Shown piece by piece: positions 41,553 to 50,183 of a DNA stretch of 64,000 nt. Within the stretch, counting starts at the first letter, position 1. Each line of letters starts with the position of its first letter. Position numbers and translations under genes: made by a program. Origin of the DNA: Streptomyces morookaense (GTDB taxonomy: Bacteria > Actinomycetota > Actinomycetes > Streptomycetales > Streptomycetaceae); NCBI RefSeq assembly GCF_013030945.1, contig NZ_JABBXF010000037.1, positions 1 to 64,000 of the forward strand. The letters are read 5' to 3'. The notes below the pieces were generated by a model, which was not told the origin of the DNA, searched no databases, and worked only from the letters and a program-made list of their open reading frames with translations.

Positions 41553-44500
41553 GTGTCCATCTTGCTGTCGCCCGACACGATCGCTTGTCCCGAGCCGGCT
41601 CTGCACGCCGGGCGGGGTAGGCACGTACAGGAAACGCGAAATCCGCAGGACTTATGGGACCCGGAGGATTCCGGTGCGCCGGACCGCCTTCTTCATGAGG
41701 TGTTCGACGCCCGCGCGGAACGGCGCCCGCGCGCGACGGCCGCGGTGCACCACGGCACGACGCTGACCTACGGCGAACTCAAGGACCGGTCCGACGCACT
41801 GGCGGCCCGGCTGCGCGACGCCGGCGTCCGGCCCGGCGACAACGTCGGCGTCTACGGCGGCCGTTCCCTCGACGCGCTCGCCGGCTTCCTCGGCGTGCTC
41901 AAGGCGGGCGCGGCCTACGTCCCCCTCGACGACACGTCCCCGCCCCGGCGGCTGCAGGCCATGGCCGAGGACGCCGGGGTGCACACCGTCGTGACGCTCC
42001 CGGGCAGCGTCTGCCGCATCCGGCGGGTGCGCACCCGTGTCGAACTCGACGGCCCCGCACCCGCCTGCCCGGCGCCCGCCGAGGACTCGGCGGACCGGCC
42101 CGGCCCGGACGGCCGCGCCTATGTGATGTTCACCTCCGGCTCGACCGGCCGTCCCAAGCCGGTGGCGATCCCGCACCGCGGCGTCCTCCGGCTGGCCGCC
42201 TCCGACCTGGTCACCCAGCGGCCGCGCCCCGGCGACCGGGTGCTGCACGCCTACGGCCTGTCCTCGGACGCCTCCACCATCGAGATCTGGTCCGCCCTGC
42301 TCGCCGGCGCCTGCCTGGTCCTGGTGGACCGCGAGGAACTGCTGTCCCCCGCCGCGCTGGAGGCCCGGCTGCTGGAGGACCGGGTCACCCTCGCCTACCT
42401 GACCACCGGGGTGTTCCACCACGTGGCACGCACCCGGCCGCACGCGCTGCGCACCCTGCGGTTCGTCTCGGCGGGCGGCGAGGCGATGGCCCCGGCCCTG
42501 GCGCGCGCCGTGCTGGACGCCTGCCCCGACACCACGGTGGTCAACTTCTACGGCCCGACCGAGAACAGCGTGGTGTCCACCGCCCACCTGGTGCACGACG
42601 TGCCCGCCGACGCGACCACCGTGCCCATAGGCCGCCCGCTGGAGGACTCCTCCTGCCACGTGTTGCGCGAGGACGGCACCGTCACGGACCCGGGCGAAGA
42701 GGGCGAACTGTTCGTCGGCGGAGCCGGGTTGGCCTTGGAGTACTTCGGCGACCCCGAACTGACCGCCGAACGCTTCGTCGCCGACCCCTTCGAACCCGGC
42801 GCCCGGATGTACCGCACCGGCGACCGCGCCGTCCGGCGCGAGGACGGCACGCTGGAGTACCGCGCCCGCGCCGACCGCCAGGTCAAACTCCGCGGCCACC
42901 GCATCGAACTGGACGAGGTCGAGGCCCGGATCCGCGCGGACGACGCGGTCGGCGAGGCCGTCGTCGAGCTGGACGGCGACCTGCTGACCGCCTACGTCAC
43001 GCCCGCCCGCCCCGGCACCGCCGTGCCCGTCGACCGCGTCCGCAAGCAGCTCGCCGCCTGGCTGCCCGCCGCCGCGGTGCCGTCCCGGCTGACGGAGGTC
43101 GCCGCATTCCCGGTGACGTCCGCGGGCAAGGTCGACCGGAGGCGGCTGCGCGCCCTGGCCGGCCCGGACGATGCCCGACCGGCCGCCCCCGCACGGCTGT
43201 CGGGCCTGCACGCGACACTGGCCGACGTGTGGCAGACGGTCCTGGCCGTGCGCCCCGGCACCGGCGACGACTTCTTCGGCCTGGGCGGCGACTCGCTCCT
43301 GGCGGCGGAAGCCGTCACGCGCACCCTCACCGCGCTCGGCCTCGACCCCCGGCACGGCAGCACCCTCATCCACGGCCTGCTGCGCCGCCCCACACTGGAG
43401 GGCTTCGCCTCCGCCGTCGCCGACGTCCAGGGCAGGAACGATTCCGCCGAGGCCCGGGCCGTGGACTTCCGCGCCGAGGGCCGGCTCGGCTTCCGCCTGC
43501 CGCCGCGGCAGGGGCCCGAACCCCGGTGGCAGCAGCCCCGCGACGTCCTGCTCACCGGCGCCTCCGGGTTCGTCGGCGCCTTCCTCCTCGACCGCTTCCT
43601 GCGCACCACCGGGGCCCGCGTCCACTGCCCCGTGCGCAGCCGCGACGAGGCACACGCCCGGCACAAGGTCCTGCGGAACCTGGCCCGGTACGGCCTGGCC
43701 CGCCCCGAGGACGCCGACCGCATCGTGTGCTTCCCCGCCGACCTCGCCCGGCCCGGCCTCGGCCTGGACGCCGACCGCGCCGAGGAACTCGCCCGCACCC
43801 TCGACCTCGTGGTCCACTCCGCGGCACAGGTCAACTTCCTCTACCCGTACGAGGCGCTGCGCAGCGCCAACGTCGACGGCACGCGGGAGATCGTCCGGCT
43901 CGCGGCCCGCCGCCGGGTGCCGGTGCACTTCCTGTCGACCGTCGCGGTGGTGGCCGGCTTCGGCACCGCGGGTGTCCGGCACGTCGCCGAGGACCTGCCG
44001 CTCGACCACGCCGACCGGCTCACCATGGGCTACGCCGAGAGCAAATGGGTCGCCGAACAGGTGCTGCAGGACGCGGCGCGCCAGGGCGTTCCGGTGGCCG
44101 TCCATCGCCCGTACGAGATCACCGGGGACCGGCGCACGGGTGCCTGCAACACCGAGACCGCGATCTGCTCGCTGTTCAAGACCGTCGCCGAGACGGGTCT
44201 CGCCCCCGACATCCGGCTGCCGATGGACTTCGTCCCGGTGGACTATCTGGCCGACGCCATCGTGCACATCGCCACCACGCGCCCCGCGGACGGCAGCACC
44301 TACCACCTGACCAACCCGCACCCGGCGGACTTCCACGACATGCTCGGCCGCATGCGCGCCGCCGGCCACTCCGTCCGCGAACTCCCGTACCCGCAATGGG
44401 TGGAGGAACTGGTCCGGCACGTGGCGGAGCACCCGACGAGTGCCACGGCACCGTTCGTGTCGCTGTGCGTGGACCGCAGCAACAAGGCCGACATGTCGGT

Positions 44501-44666
44501 CAAGGAGATGTACTTCGAGGACACGTTCCCCGTCCTGGGACGGGCCAACGTCGAACGCGACCTCGCCGGGAGCGGTTTGGCGTGCCCGCCGGTGGATGCG
44601 GAGCTGCTGGACCGGTACCTGGAGTACTTCTACACGACCGGGTACCTGGAGCGGCCGGCGCGGTAG
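41553..44666 (+). CDS. NRPS-like A-T-thioester reductase (amino acid reductase)
   Basis: From the GTG at 41553 it is 1037 residues; an ATG at 41445 would overlap the PPOX gene. The adenylation domain (~50-545) has A3 FTSGSTGRPKP, A5 NFYGPTEN, A7 YRTGDRA, A8 RADRQVKLRGHRIELDEVE and A10 SAGKVDRR. The A4 core SSDAS keeps the Asp that binds the alpha-amino group, so the substrate is probably an amino acid. The carrier domain has GLGGDSL with Ser581. The C-terminal reductase (~665-1035) has LLTGASGFVGAFLL and YAESKW (Tyr827, Lys831). It should load one amino acid and release it as an aldehyde or alcohol using NADPH. Codon 34 is TTA, so bldA control is likely. No condensation domain is present. Confidence 0.92.
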   Translation: MSILLSPDTIACPEPALHAGRGRHVQETRNPQDLWDPEDSGAPDRLLHEVFDARAERRPRATAAVHHGTTLTYGELKDRSDALAARLRDAGVRPGDNVGVYGGRSLDALAGFLGVLKAGAAYVPLDDTSPPRRLQAMAEDAGVHTVVTLPGSVCRIRRVRTRVELDGPAPACPAPAEDSADRPGPDGRAYVMFTSGSTGRPKPVAIPHRGVLRLAASDLVTQRPRPGDRVLHAYGLSSDASTIEIWSALLAGACLVLVDREELLSPAALEARLLEDRVTLAYLTTGVFHHVARTRPHALRTLRFVSAGGEAMAPALARAVLDACPDTTVVNFYGPTENSVVSTAHLVHDVPADATTVPIGRPLEDSSCHVLREDGTVTDPGEEGELFVGGAGLALEYFGDPELTAERFVADPFEPGARMYRTGDRAVRREDGTLEYRARADRQVKLRGHRIELDEVEARIRADDAVGEAVVELDGDLLTAYVTPARPGTAVPVDRVRKQLAAWLPAAAVPSRLTEVAAFPVTSAGKVDRRRLRALAGPDDARPAAPARLSGLHATLADVWQTVLAVRPGTGDDFFGLGGDSLLAAEAVTRTLTALGLDPRHGSTLIHGLLRRPTLEGFASAVADVQGRNDSAEARAVDFRAEGRLGFRLPPRQGPEPRWQQPRDVLLTGASGFVGAFLLDRFLRTTGARVHCPVRSRDEAHARHKVLRNLARYGLARPEDADRIVCFPADLARPGLGLDADRAEELARTLDLVVHSAAQVNFLYPYEALRSANVDGTREIVRLAARRRVPVHFLSTVAVVAGFGTAGVRHVAEDLPLDHADRLTMGYAESKWVAEQVLQDAARQGVPVAVHRPYEITGDRRTGACNTETAICSLFKTVAETGLAPDIRLPMDFVPVDYLADAIVHIATTRPADGSTYHLTNPHPADFHDMLGRMRAAGHSVRELPYPQWVEELVRHVAEHPTSATAPFVSLCVDRSNKADMSVKEMYFEDTFPVLGRANVERDLAGSGLACPPVDAELLDRYLEYFYTTGYLERPAR

Positions 44667-44721
44667 TGGTCGCCTGCCCGCCCGTCGCCGCCGCGGTGGG
44701 CGGGCACGGTCGTCGATCTTC

Positions 44722-44738
44722 GGACACTTTCCGTGTCC
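44722..44738. terminator. short hairpin between convergent synthetase and metallopeptidase genes
   Basis: GGACAC-TTTCC-GTGTCC is a 6-bp perfect stem in the 89-bp convergent gap. It is the only terminator-like structure there. Confidence 0.45.
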
Positions 44739-44755
44739 CGCCCCGACCCGCCCGG

Positions 44756-45271
44756 TCAACCGGAGGCCAGGCCGAGCGCGGCCTGGAGCCGGCCCAGCAT
44801 GCCGGGTGCGGGCGGCCGTTCCGCCCCCTCGGCCTGCTCGCAGGTGCGCATCAGGCTGGCCAGCATCTCCGCCACCTGCTCCTCGTGCGTCGAGTGGTCG
44901 GCGCGGGCGAGCAGGCGGTGGATGAGCTGCGGGTCCAGGTCGCGCAGGAGCCGGTGGAGCTGCCCGTCGTGCTCGGTCACCGAGTGGTGGTCGAAGAGGA
45001 TGTGGCTGATCTCGTGCAGCACGATGTGTTCCTGGTGCAGGCGGCTGGTGTGCTCCTCGTAGAAGATGTGGTCGTCGGTCGCGGTGGCGATCCACAGGCC
45101 GAAGGCGCCCGCGCGGACGGCCTGCATCGGCATCGGGTGCAGGTGCAACGGGCGTCCGCGCAGGGCGCGGACGTGGCGGCAGAGGGCTTCGACGGAGAAC
45201 GGGCGGGGCGGCCCCACCCGGTCCAGTACGTCCTGACAACATCGGCGCAGATCTGCAATGGGCTGAGGCAT
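44756..45271 (-). CDS. ImmA/IrrE-type metallopeptidase-like protein
   Basis: I take the ATG at 45269-45271, giving 171 residues; an ATG at 45334 is a plausible longer start. The zinc motif is VLHEISHILFDHH (His86, Glu87, His90), preceded by GLWIATATDDHIFYEEHTSR as in COG2856 (ImmA/IrrE) domains. Such proteins often cleave or regulate a partner XRE repressor. An XRE regulator gene lies 118 bp upstream on the same strand. The pair is common next to Streptomyces biosynthetic or developmental genes. Its target here is unproven. Confidence 0.85.
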   Translation of the reverse strand: MPQPIADLRRCCQDVLDRVGPPRPFSVEALCRHVRALRGRPLHLHPMPMQAVRAGAFGLWIATATDDHIFYEEHTSRLHQEHIVLHEISHILFDHHSVTEHDGQLHRLLRDLDPQLIHRLLARADHSTHEEQVAEMLASLMRTCEQAEGAERPPAPGMLGRLQAALGLASG

Positions 45272-45389
45272 GACGGCTTCCCGTCCCCCGAATCCTGGGC
45301 AGCGGTGATAGAGGGCATGCGCGCGCGGAGGCATCGGTTCTCCCGGCCGGCGGGAGCGAACGCGGTGCCGGGGACGGGGCCGGCTGTGT

Positions 45390-45878
45390 TCAACGGCCGC
45401 CCGGCGGTGCCTTCGTCCCGGTGTCGTCGTCATCGATGGGAGACAGGTTCTGGACCTTGCGCGCTTCGTCGACCATGGTGATGAGCGCGTCGAGGCTGGC
45501 CGGGGAGAGCCCCTCGGCGCGCAGTGCGAGGTTGCGCACCTTGGCGTCGCGCAGCGCGACGGCCAGGGCCAGCTGGGCGTCGATCCGCTCGGCCGCCTCG
45601 TCGTTGAGGAAGTACTCCGGGGGCACCCCGAAGAACTCGGCCAGGACGTCCAGTTGCTCCAGGGTCACGTTGCGCTTCTTGCCGGTGGCCAGTTCCCACA
45701 GGTACGTCCCGGAGATGGTGCCGCCGGTCTTCTCGGATATCTCCTTGGCGAGCCGGCTGTACCCGGGGCGTCTGCGCTCGTCCGGATAGATCGTGGCGAT
45801 CAGCTTGTTGAGCCGCTGGTCGAACTTGCGCACCAGGGGCCGGCCGGGCCGGTCCGGTGCCGCTTCGCTGCCGCCCAT
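45390..45878 (-). CDS. XRE-family regulator paired with the metallopeptidase
   Basis: This 162-residue protein has a helix-turn-helix (about residues 35-75: SRLAKEISEKTGGTISGTYL, then WELATGKKRNVTLEQLDVLA) of the XRE class, followed by FFGVPPEYFLND. The rest is helical and ends in an acidic DDDDTG tail. The ATG at 45876-45878 gives this length; the longer frame to 45965 lacks a good start. It is divergent from the SARP gene, with a 218-bp shared promoter region, so it may control that activator and its own operon. Confidence 0.87.
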   Translation of the reverse strand: MGGSEAAPDRPGRPLVRKFDQRLNKLIATIYPDERRRPGYSRLAKEISEKTGGTISGTYLWELATGKKRNVTLEQLDVLAEFFGVPPEYFLNDEAAERIDAQLALAVALRDAKVRNLALRAEGLSPASLDALITMVDEARKVQNLSPIDDDDTGTKAPPGGR

Positions 45879-45974
45879 GCTCTGTTCTCCGTCTTCGCTG
45901 GTGGCCGGCCGGGCCCGCCGGCCCGCTGCCGTAGGCGTCCGTTGTCCGGAAAACCATCCAACCATCCGCCCATG

Positions 45975-46005
45975 TTGACAATCGAGTCTTGGGGCAGCGT
46001 ACGCT
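45975..46005 (+). promoter_or_regulatory. possible sigma-70-type promoter for the SARP gene
   Basis: TTGACA (45975-45980) is followed after 19 bp by TACGCT (46000-46005). The -35 box is perfect but the spacing is long and the -10 box weak. It points toward the SARP start 90 bp downstream. Confidence 0.3.
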
Positions 46006-46096
46006 CGAGCTCCGCAGCATCCGCTGAAGTGGACAGTGAACGTGGAGTCTTCCGGCCGTGCCCAGTGGGCGGCGGGTGGGGCGAAGAGGAGTGTTC

Positions 46097-46879
46097 ATGG
46101 GCCGCGACATGTCCTTCCGTGTACTCGGGCCACTCGACGTGGCATCCGGCAGCAGAAAGATCCCGATACCGGGCGGCAGGCCGCGCAGCCTGCTCGCCGC
46201 TCTCCTGGTGAACGCGGGGGAGACCCTCACCCCCGAGGACCTCGTGCAGGCGGTGTGGGGCAACTCCCTTCCCAGGCAGCCGCGTCCGGCGCTGCACACG
46301 GCCCTGACCCGGCTGCGCCAGGGGCTGGACGGCGGGGGAGCGGACCTGTCACGGCTGCTGCACACCTCGGCCGGCGGATACCGCATCGACGTGCCTCCGG
46401 GCTCCCTCGACCTGCACCGTTTCCGGCAGTTGGCGCAGCGGGCACGCACCGCGGGCCGCCTCGGCGACCTGGAGTGCGAGCGGACCCTGCTGGCCGACGC
46501 CCTGCTGCTGTGGCGCGGCCGGCCCCTCGCCGACGTCCGGTCCGAGGTGCTGCACCGTGACGTGGTGCAGGGGCTCACGGAGGAATGGATCAGTACGCGG
46601 GAGCGGTACCACGACGTGTGCCTCGCGCTGGGCCACCATGACGAGATCGTCGCCGGTCTGCGCACGCTCACCGCCAAGTTCCCCTTCCACGAAAGGCTGT
46701 GGCACCAGCTGATGCTGGCTCTCTACCGCTGCGGCCGCCGGGGCGAGGCCCTGGAGGTGTACGCCGAGGTGCGCGGCTTCCTCCGCGCCGAACTCGGCGT
46801 CGACCCCGGCGCCGACCTGCACCGGCTCCACCTCGCGATGCTCCGCACCGACGGCAGCCTCCTCGCGTGCGGCGCCTGA
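46097..46879 (+). CDS. SARP-family transcriptional activator (BTAD domain)
   Basis: This 260-residue regulator starts at ATG 46097, preceded by GAAGAGGA. An N-terminal OmpR-like winged helix (FRVLGPLDV, PIPGGRPRSLLAALLVNAG, then EDLVQAVWG) is followed by the BTAD helical domain (~105-250: SLDLHRFRQLAQRAR, LYRCGRRGEALEVYAEVRGF). This is the size of small SARPs such as ActII-ORF4, which switch on antibiotic clusters. Its neighbour on the other side of an XRE/IrrE pair is the A-T-reductase synthetase, a likely target. The 3' part overlaps on the opposite strand with the open frame of the dedA gene. Confidence 0.9.
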   Translation: MGRDMSFRVLGPLDVASGSRKIPIPGGRPRSLLAALLVNAGETLTPEDLVQAVWGNSLPRQPRPALHTALTRLRQGLDGGGADLSRLLHTSAGGYRIDVPPGSLDLHRFRQLAQRARTAGRLGDLECERTLLADALLLWRGRPLADVRSEVLHRDVVQGLTEEWISTRERYHDVCLALGHHDEIVAGLRTLTAKFPFHERLWHQLMLALYRCGRRGEALEVYAEVRGFLRAELGVDPGADLHRLHLAMLRTDGSLLACGA

Positions 46880-47488
46880 CCTCCGTGCCCGCCGGCGCAG
46901 CACCAGGACGGTGACCGCGCCGAGCAGCAGCACCCCGGCGGTCACCCCGAGCGCACCGGCCCCGCCGAGCCGGGCCGCGAGGCGCCCGTACGACGCCCCG
47001 GCCGCGTACCCCGCACCCGCCTCCGCGCTCGCCCAGACCGTTGCCGCCGCCAGGCTGTACGGCGCGAGCTGCCGGTAGCGCAGCCCGGCCGCACCGGCCA
47101 GATACGGTGCGAACGTGCGCACCACCGGCACGAACCGGCAGACCAGCAGGGCCGGTCCGCCGCGGCGCCGGATCAGGCCGGCCACCCGCTCCCGGGCCGC
47201 GGCCGGCACCCGGCGCCCCAGCCGGCCGTGCAGCAGCCCGTCCGAGAGCCGCCGCCCCGTGCGCTGGGCCACCAGGTCGCCGGTCACCACTCCGGTGACG
47301 GCCGTCGCGATCACCAGGGGCAGGTGCAGCACCCCCGCCCGGGCCAGCGCTCCCGCGCACACCAGCAGGCTGAGCGTGGGCACGAACGAGCCGACGAACA
47401 GGACCGATTCGAGCAGCACCAGGCCGAACACGGTGGCGTACGCCGCCGACGGCGGTACGTCCGTGAGGAGTTCGGCGGGCAGCCGCAT
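46349..47488 (-). CDS. DedA-family membrane protein with long antisense 3' extension
   Basis: The ATG at 47486-47488 shares one base with the methyltransferase stop (TGATG). Residues 1-205 are a DedA/SNARE-associated domain: LLESVLFVGSFVPTLSLLVC, VTGDLVAQRTGRRL, FVPVVRTFAPYLAGAAGLRY and a last helix LGVTAGVLLLGAVTVLVL. DedA proteins act as membrane lipid flippases. After RRRARR near 46880 the frame continues without a stop for another ~175 residues, opposite the SARP gene; family members usually end there. The real C-terminus may be earlier if a stop was lost, so I trust only the region from about 46880 to 47488. Confidence 0.7.
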   Translation of the reverse strand: MRLPAELLTDVPPSAAYATVFGLVLLESVLFVGSFVPTLSLLVCAGALARAGVLHLPLVIATAVTGVVTGDLVAQRTGRRLSDGLLHGRLGRRVPAAARERVAGLIRRRGGPALLVCRFVPVVRTFAPYLAGAAGLRYRQLAPYSLAAATVWASAEAGAGYAAGASYGRLAARLGGAGALGVTAGVLLLGAVTVLVLRRRARRSGAAREEAAVGAEHREVEPVQVGAGVDAEFGAEEAAHLGVHLQGLAPAAAAVESQHQLVPQPFVEGELGGERAQTGDDLVMVAQREAHVVVPLPRTDPFLREPLHHVTVQHLGPDVGEGPAAPQQQGVGQQGPLALQVAEAARGACPLRQLPETVQVEGARRHVDAVSAGRGVQQP

Positions 47489-48195
47489 CAGGCGGCGTCC
47501 GCGTACCGGCCCGGCTGCTCCGGGGTGCGCAGGTGCCAGACCCGGGCCGGCGGCAGGTTGCGCCACACCACGCTCTGCCGCCCGCCGTGCTGCCGGGCGA
47601 ACGCGTCGACGACGGCGCCCGCTTCACGGTGCCGGGCGGCCTCCGCGCGGCTGCTGAAGGCCGAGCGCAGGGTGTGCGTGCCGAGATAGGCGAAGAAGGT
47701 CAGGTGCCCCCCGGGCACCAGCACGGACAGATAGCGGTCCAGGATCGAACGCACCACGTCCGGCGCGAAGTTGGTGAACGGCAGGCACGACACGATGACG
47801 TCGTAGTCCCGGTCCAGCGGCATCTCGGTGATCGACCCGGACAGGATCCTGATGCGGTCCGCCGCGGGGGCGAGCACCGGATCGGTGCGCAGCGATCCGG
47901 ACAGGATCTCCACGAAACGCGGGTTGATCTCGACGGTGTCCAGCCGGTCGGCGGGCCCGGTGAGGGCGGCCAGCGCCCGCGTCACCGGGCCCGTCCCGGC
48001 ACCCACCTCCAGCACCGCCGCGGGGCGCCGCACCATCGAGGAGGGCCACATCGGGGCGGCCAGGCGGTCGGCGAGACGGCGGCTGCTGGGCGCGACGGCC
48101 CCGGTGGTGCGGAAGGTGCGGGCGGCCTCGCGGAGGAACAGGGGCCGGGTGGCCGGGACGGGTGCGGGCTGCGGTGGCACGTGCTTCAGATCCAT
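47488..48195 (-). CDS. class I SAM-dependent methyltransferase (phospholipid methyltransferase-like)
   Basis: This 235-residue enzyme starts at ATG 48193-48195. The start region REAARTFRTTGAVAPSSRRL and the SAM loop VLEVGAGTGPVTRAL, with TVEINPRFVEIL after it, resemble phosphatidylethanolamine N-methyltransferase/PmtA-like enzymes. It is coupled by TGATG to the dedA gene, so a shared lipid-related role is possible. The gene is divergent from the two-component system, and the promoter region contains the CCCTAC/GTAGGG palindrome. Confidence 0.82.
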   Translation of the reverse strand: MDLKHVPPQPAPVPATRPLFLREAARTFRTTGAVAPSSRRLADRLAAPMWPSSMVRRPAAVLEVGAGTGPVTRALAALTGPADRLDTVEINPRFVEILSGSLRTDPVLAPAADRIRILSGSITEMPLDRDYDVIVSCLPFTNFAPDVVRSILDRYLSVLVPGGHLTFFAYLGTHTLRSAFSSRAEAARHREAGAVVDAFARQHGGRQSVVWRNLPPARVWHLRTPEQPGRYADAA

Positions 48196-48253
48196 GACCC
48201 CGACGCTAGGAAGCGGAGCACACCGCGCCATCGGCCGGCGGTCGCCGCCCGCA

Positions 48254-48269
48254 CCCTACGAAAGTAGGG
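48254..48269. promoter_or_regulatory. perfect palindrome, likely NarL-type regulator operator
   Basis: CCCTAC-GAAA-GTAGGG lies in the 132-bp region between the divergent methyltransferase and histidine-kinase genes. Palindromes of the CTACG-AA-GTAG type are known targets of NarL-family regulators paired with DesK-like kinases in Streptomyces. It may mediate autoregulation of the adjacent pair. Confidence 0.6.
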
Positions 48270-48327
48270 GGTCCGGACCGCCGGTCGCCGGATGCGGGGA
48301 AGATCGGGGACACCTACGCTCGTACGT

Positions 48328-49467
48328 GTGCTGAGCGCGGACGTTCGACGATGGCCCTGGTGGGCGGAGGCCCTGCTGATCGCGCTGGTCGGCGAGTTGT
48401 CGGTGCAGACGGCGGTGATCGGGGCCGATGGCAACCCGTTCGATCCGCGGGTCGCGGTCGCGGCCGTCGCCAGCCTGTCGCTGCTCCTGCGGTACCGTCT
48501 CCCCGCCGTCACGGCGGTCGTCACCACCGCCGCGGCCGCCTGGCTGGGCGATCCGATGCCGCTGCTGGTCGCCGTCTTCCACTTCGCCTCCCGGGGCCGG
48601 ATCGCGGCAGGCGTGCTGTGCGCGGCGGCGGCGCTCGCAGGCAACCACTTCCTGCAGTCCGGCGAACTGCTGTGGAGCGTGCGCTCCTACGGCCCGGTCC
48701 TGCCGTTCGGTCTTGCCCTGGTCCTCGGGATGTGGGCGAGCAGCAGGCGCCGGCTCGTCGCGAGTCTCACCACGCAGGTGGAGCAGCTCCGAGTGGAGCG
48801 CGAACTCCGGGCGGAACAGGCCAGGTTGAACGAACGCGCCCGCATCGCCGCCGAGATGCACGACGTCCTCGCCCACCGCCTGAGCCTGATCGCCCTCTAC
48901 ACCGGTGCGCTGCGCCGGCGCGCCCACGAGCTCCCCGAGCCGGTCGCCGAACGCATCGCCCAGCTGCGCACCACCTCCACCGAGGCGCTCGGCGATCTGC
49001 GCGACGTCCTGGGGGCGCTCCGCGACCACGAGGGCGGGGGCCCGCGCACCCCCGGTCTGCAGAAGCTGACCGAGCTGCTCGACGAGGCCCGCGCCACGGG
49101 CCAGCGGATCGAGGCCGATGTCCGGGGCAGCGCCGACGGCCTCCCCGCCAGCCACCAACTCGCCGTCCACCGGCTCGTCCAGGAGTCCCTCACCAACGCC
49201 CGCAAACACGCGCCGGGAGCCCCGGTGCGGGTCAGCGTGCAGTACGGCCCGCCGGTGTCCGCCGTCGAGGTCGGCAACGGCCCGGGCACGGCTGCCCGGG
49301 AGCCCGTCGTCGCCAGCGGATACGGGCTGATCGGACTGGCCGAGCGCGTCGCCGCCCTGAACGGCAGCCTGCACTACGGGCCGTCCGGCTCCGGCGGCTG
49401 GAGCGTGTCCGCCGAACTCCCCGTGGAACAGACCGCCGACATCCGTCCCGCCCGGGGAGCCGAATGA
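48328..49467 (+). CDS. DesK-type sensor histidine kinase
   Basis: From the GTG at 48328 it is 379 residues; an ATG at 48292 is also in frame. Four to five hydrophobic helices span residues ~10-140. The phosphoacceptor is His178 in RIAAEMHDVLAHRLS (HisKA_3), followed by the N box (VQESLTNARKHAPGAP) and G box (GYGLIGLAERV) of the ATPase. It overlaps the response regulator by ATGA. The pair should sense a membrane or envelope cue. Confidence 0.93.
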   Translation: MLSADVRRWPWWAEALLIALVGELSVQTAVIGADGNPFDPRVAVAAVASLSLLLRYRLPAVTAVVTTAAAAWLGDPMPLLVAVFHFASRGRIAAGVLCAAAALAGNHFLQSGELLWSVRSYGPVLPFGLALVLGMWASSRRRLVASLTTQVEQLRVERELRAEQARLNERARIAAEMHDVLAHRLSLIALYTGALRRRAHELPEPVAERIAQLRTTSTEALGDLRDVLGALRDHEGGGPRTPGLQKLTELLDEARATGQRIEADVRGSADGLPASHQLAVHRLVQESLTNARKHAPGAPVRVSVQYGPPVSAVEVGNGPGTAAREPVVASGYGLIGLAERVAALNGSLHYGPSGSGGWSVSAELPVEQTADIRPARGAE

Positions 49468-50132
49468 TCCGCACACTGATCGTCGACGACGACCGCCTGG
49501 TCCGCATCGCCCTCGCCGACATCCTCGACGACGACCCGGGCATCACGGTCGTCGCGCAGGCCGGCGACGGACGGGAAGCCCTGGAACGGGCCGCCGCGCA
49601 GAGCGTCGACGTGGTGCTGATGGACGTGCGGATGCCCCGCCTGGACGGCATCGCCGCCACGCAGCGGCTGCGGGCCCTGCCCCGGCCGCCGCAGGTCGTC
49701 CTGCTCACCACCTTCGACCTGGACCAGTACGTGTACGACGGGCTCGCCGCGGGCGCCTCGGGCTTCCTCCTCAAGGACGCCGAACCGTCCGACATCGTCC
49801 GCGCCGTACACGTCGTCGCCGAGGGCCAGGCCATGCTGCACCCGTCGGCCGCCCGCCGCCTCGTCGACCGTTACCACCGCACGGCCGGCGGCCGCGTGCA
49901 GGCCGCCAGGGCCCGTATCGAGCGGATCACCCCGCGCGAGCGGGACGTGCTGGAGCTGCTGGCCGACGGGGCGTCCAACGCGGAGATCGCCGCCGTCCTC
50001 GGCATGCGGGAAAGCACGGTGAAAGCCCATGTGAGCCGCATACTGGCGGCCCTCGAAGTGGGCAACCGGGTGCAGGCCGCACTGTGCGTGCGGGACGCCG
50101 GACTCCACGGGGACAACTCCCGGGAATTCTGA
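49464..50132 (+). CDS. NarL/LuxR-type response regulator
   Basis: This 222-residue regulator has a receiver domain (1-120) with phosphoacceptor Asp54 in LMDVRMP and LKDAEP at the end. The C-terminal HTH (~155-205) reads LTPRERDVLELLADGASNAE and MRESTVKAHVSRIL (first residue variable). It is translationally coupled to the kinase. It probably binds the palindrome at 48254-48269. A terminator follows, so the downstream lanthipeptide-type genes are not simply in the same transcript, though they may be targets. Confidence 0.94.
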   Translation: MIRTLIVDDDRLVRIALADILDDDPGITVVAQAGDGREALERAAAQSVDVVLMDVRMPRLDGIAATQRLRALPRPPQVVLLTTFDLDQYVYDGLAAGASGFLLKDAEPSDIVRAVHVVAEGQAMLHPSAARRLVDRYHRTAGGRVQAARARIERITPRERDVLELLADGASNAEIAAVLGMRESTVKAHVSRILAALEVGNRVQAALCVRDAGLHGDNSREF

Positions 50133-50145
50133 GCGCATTACCGAG

Positions 50146-50164
50146 GACCGCTGTGAAAGCGGTC
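50146..50164 (+). terminator. terminator hairpin after the two-component operon
   Basis: GACCGCT-GTGAA-AGCGGTC is a perfect 7-bp stem 13 bp after the response-regulator stop. Confidence 0.65.
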
Positions 50165-50183
50165 TGAAACCGATGTGTGAGCG

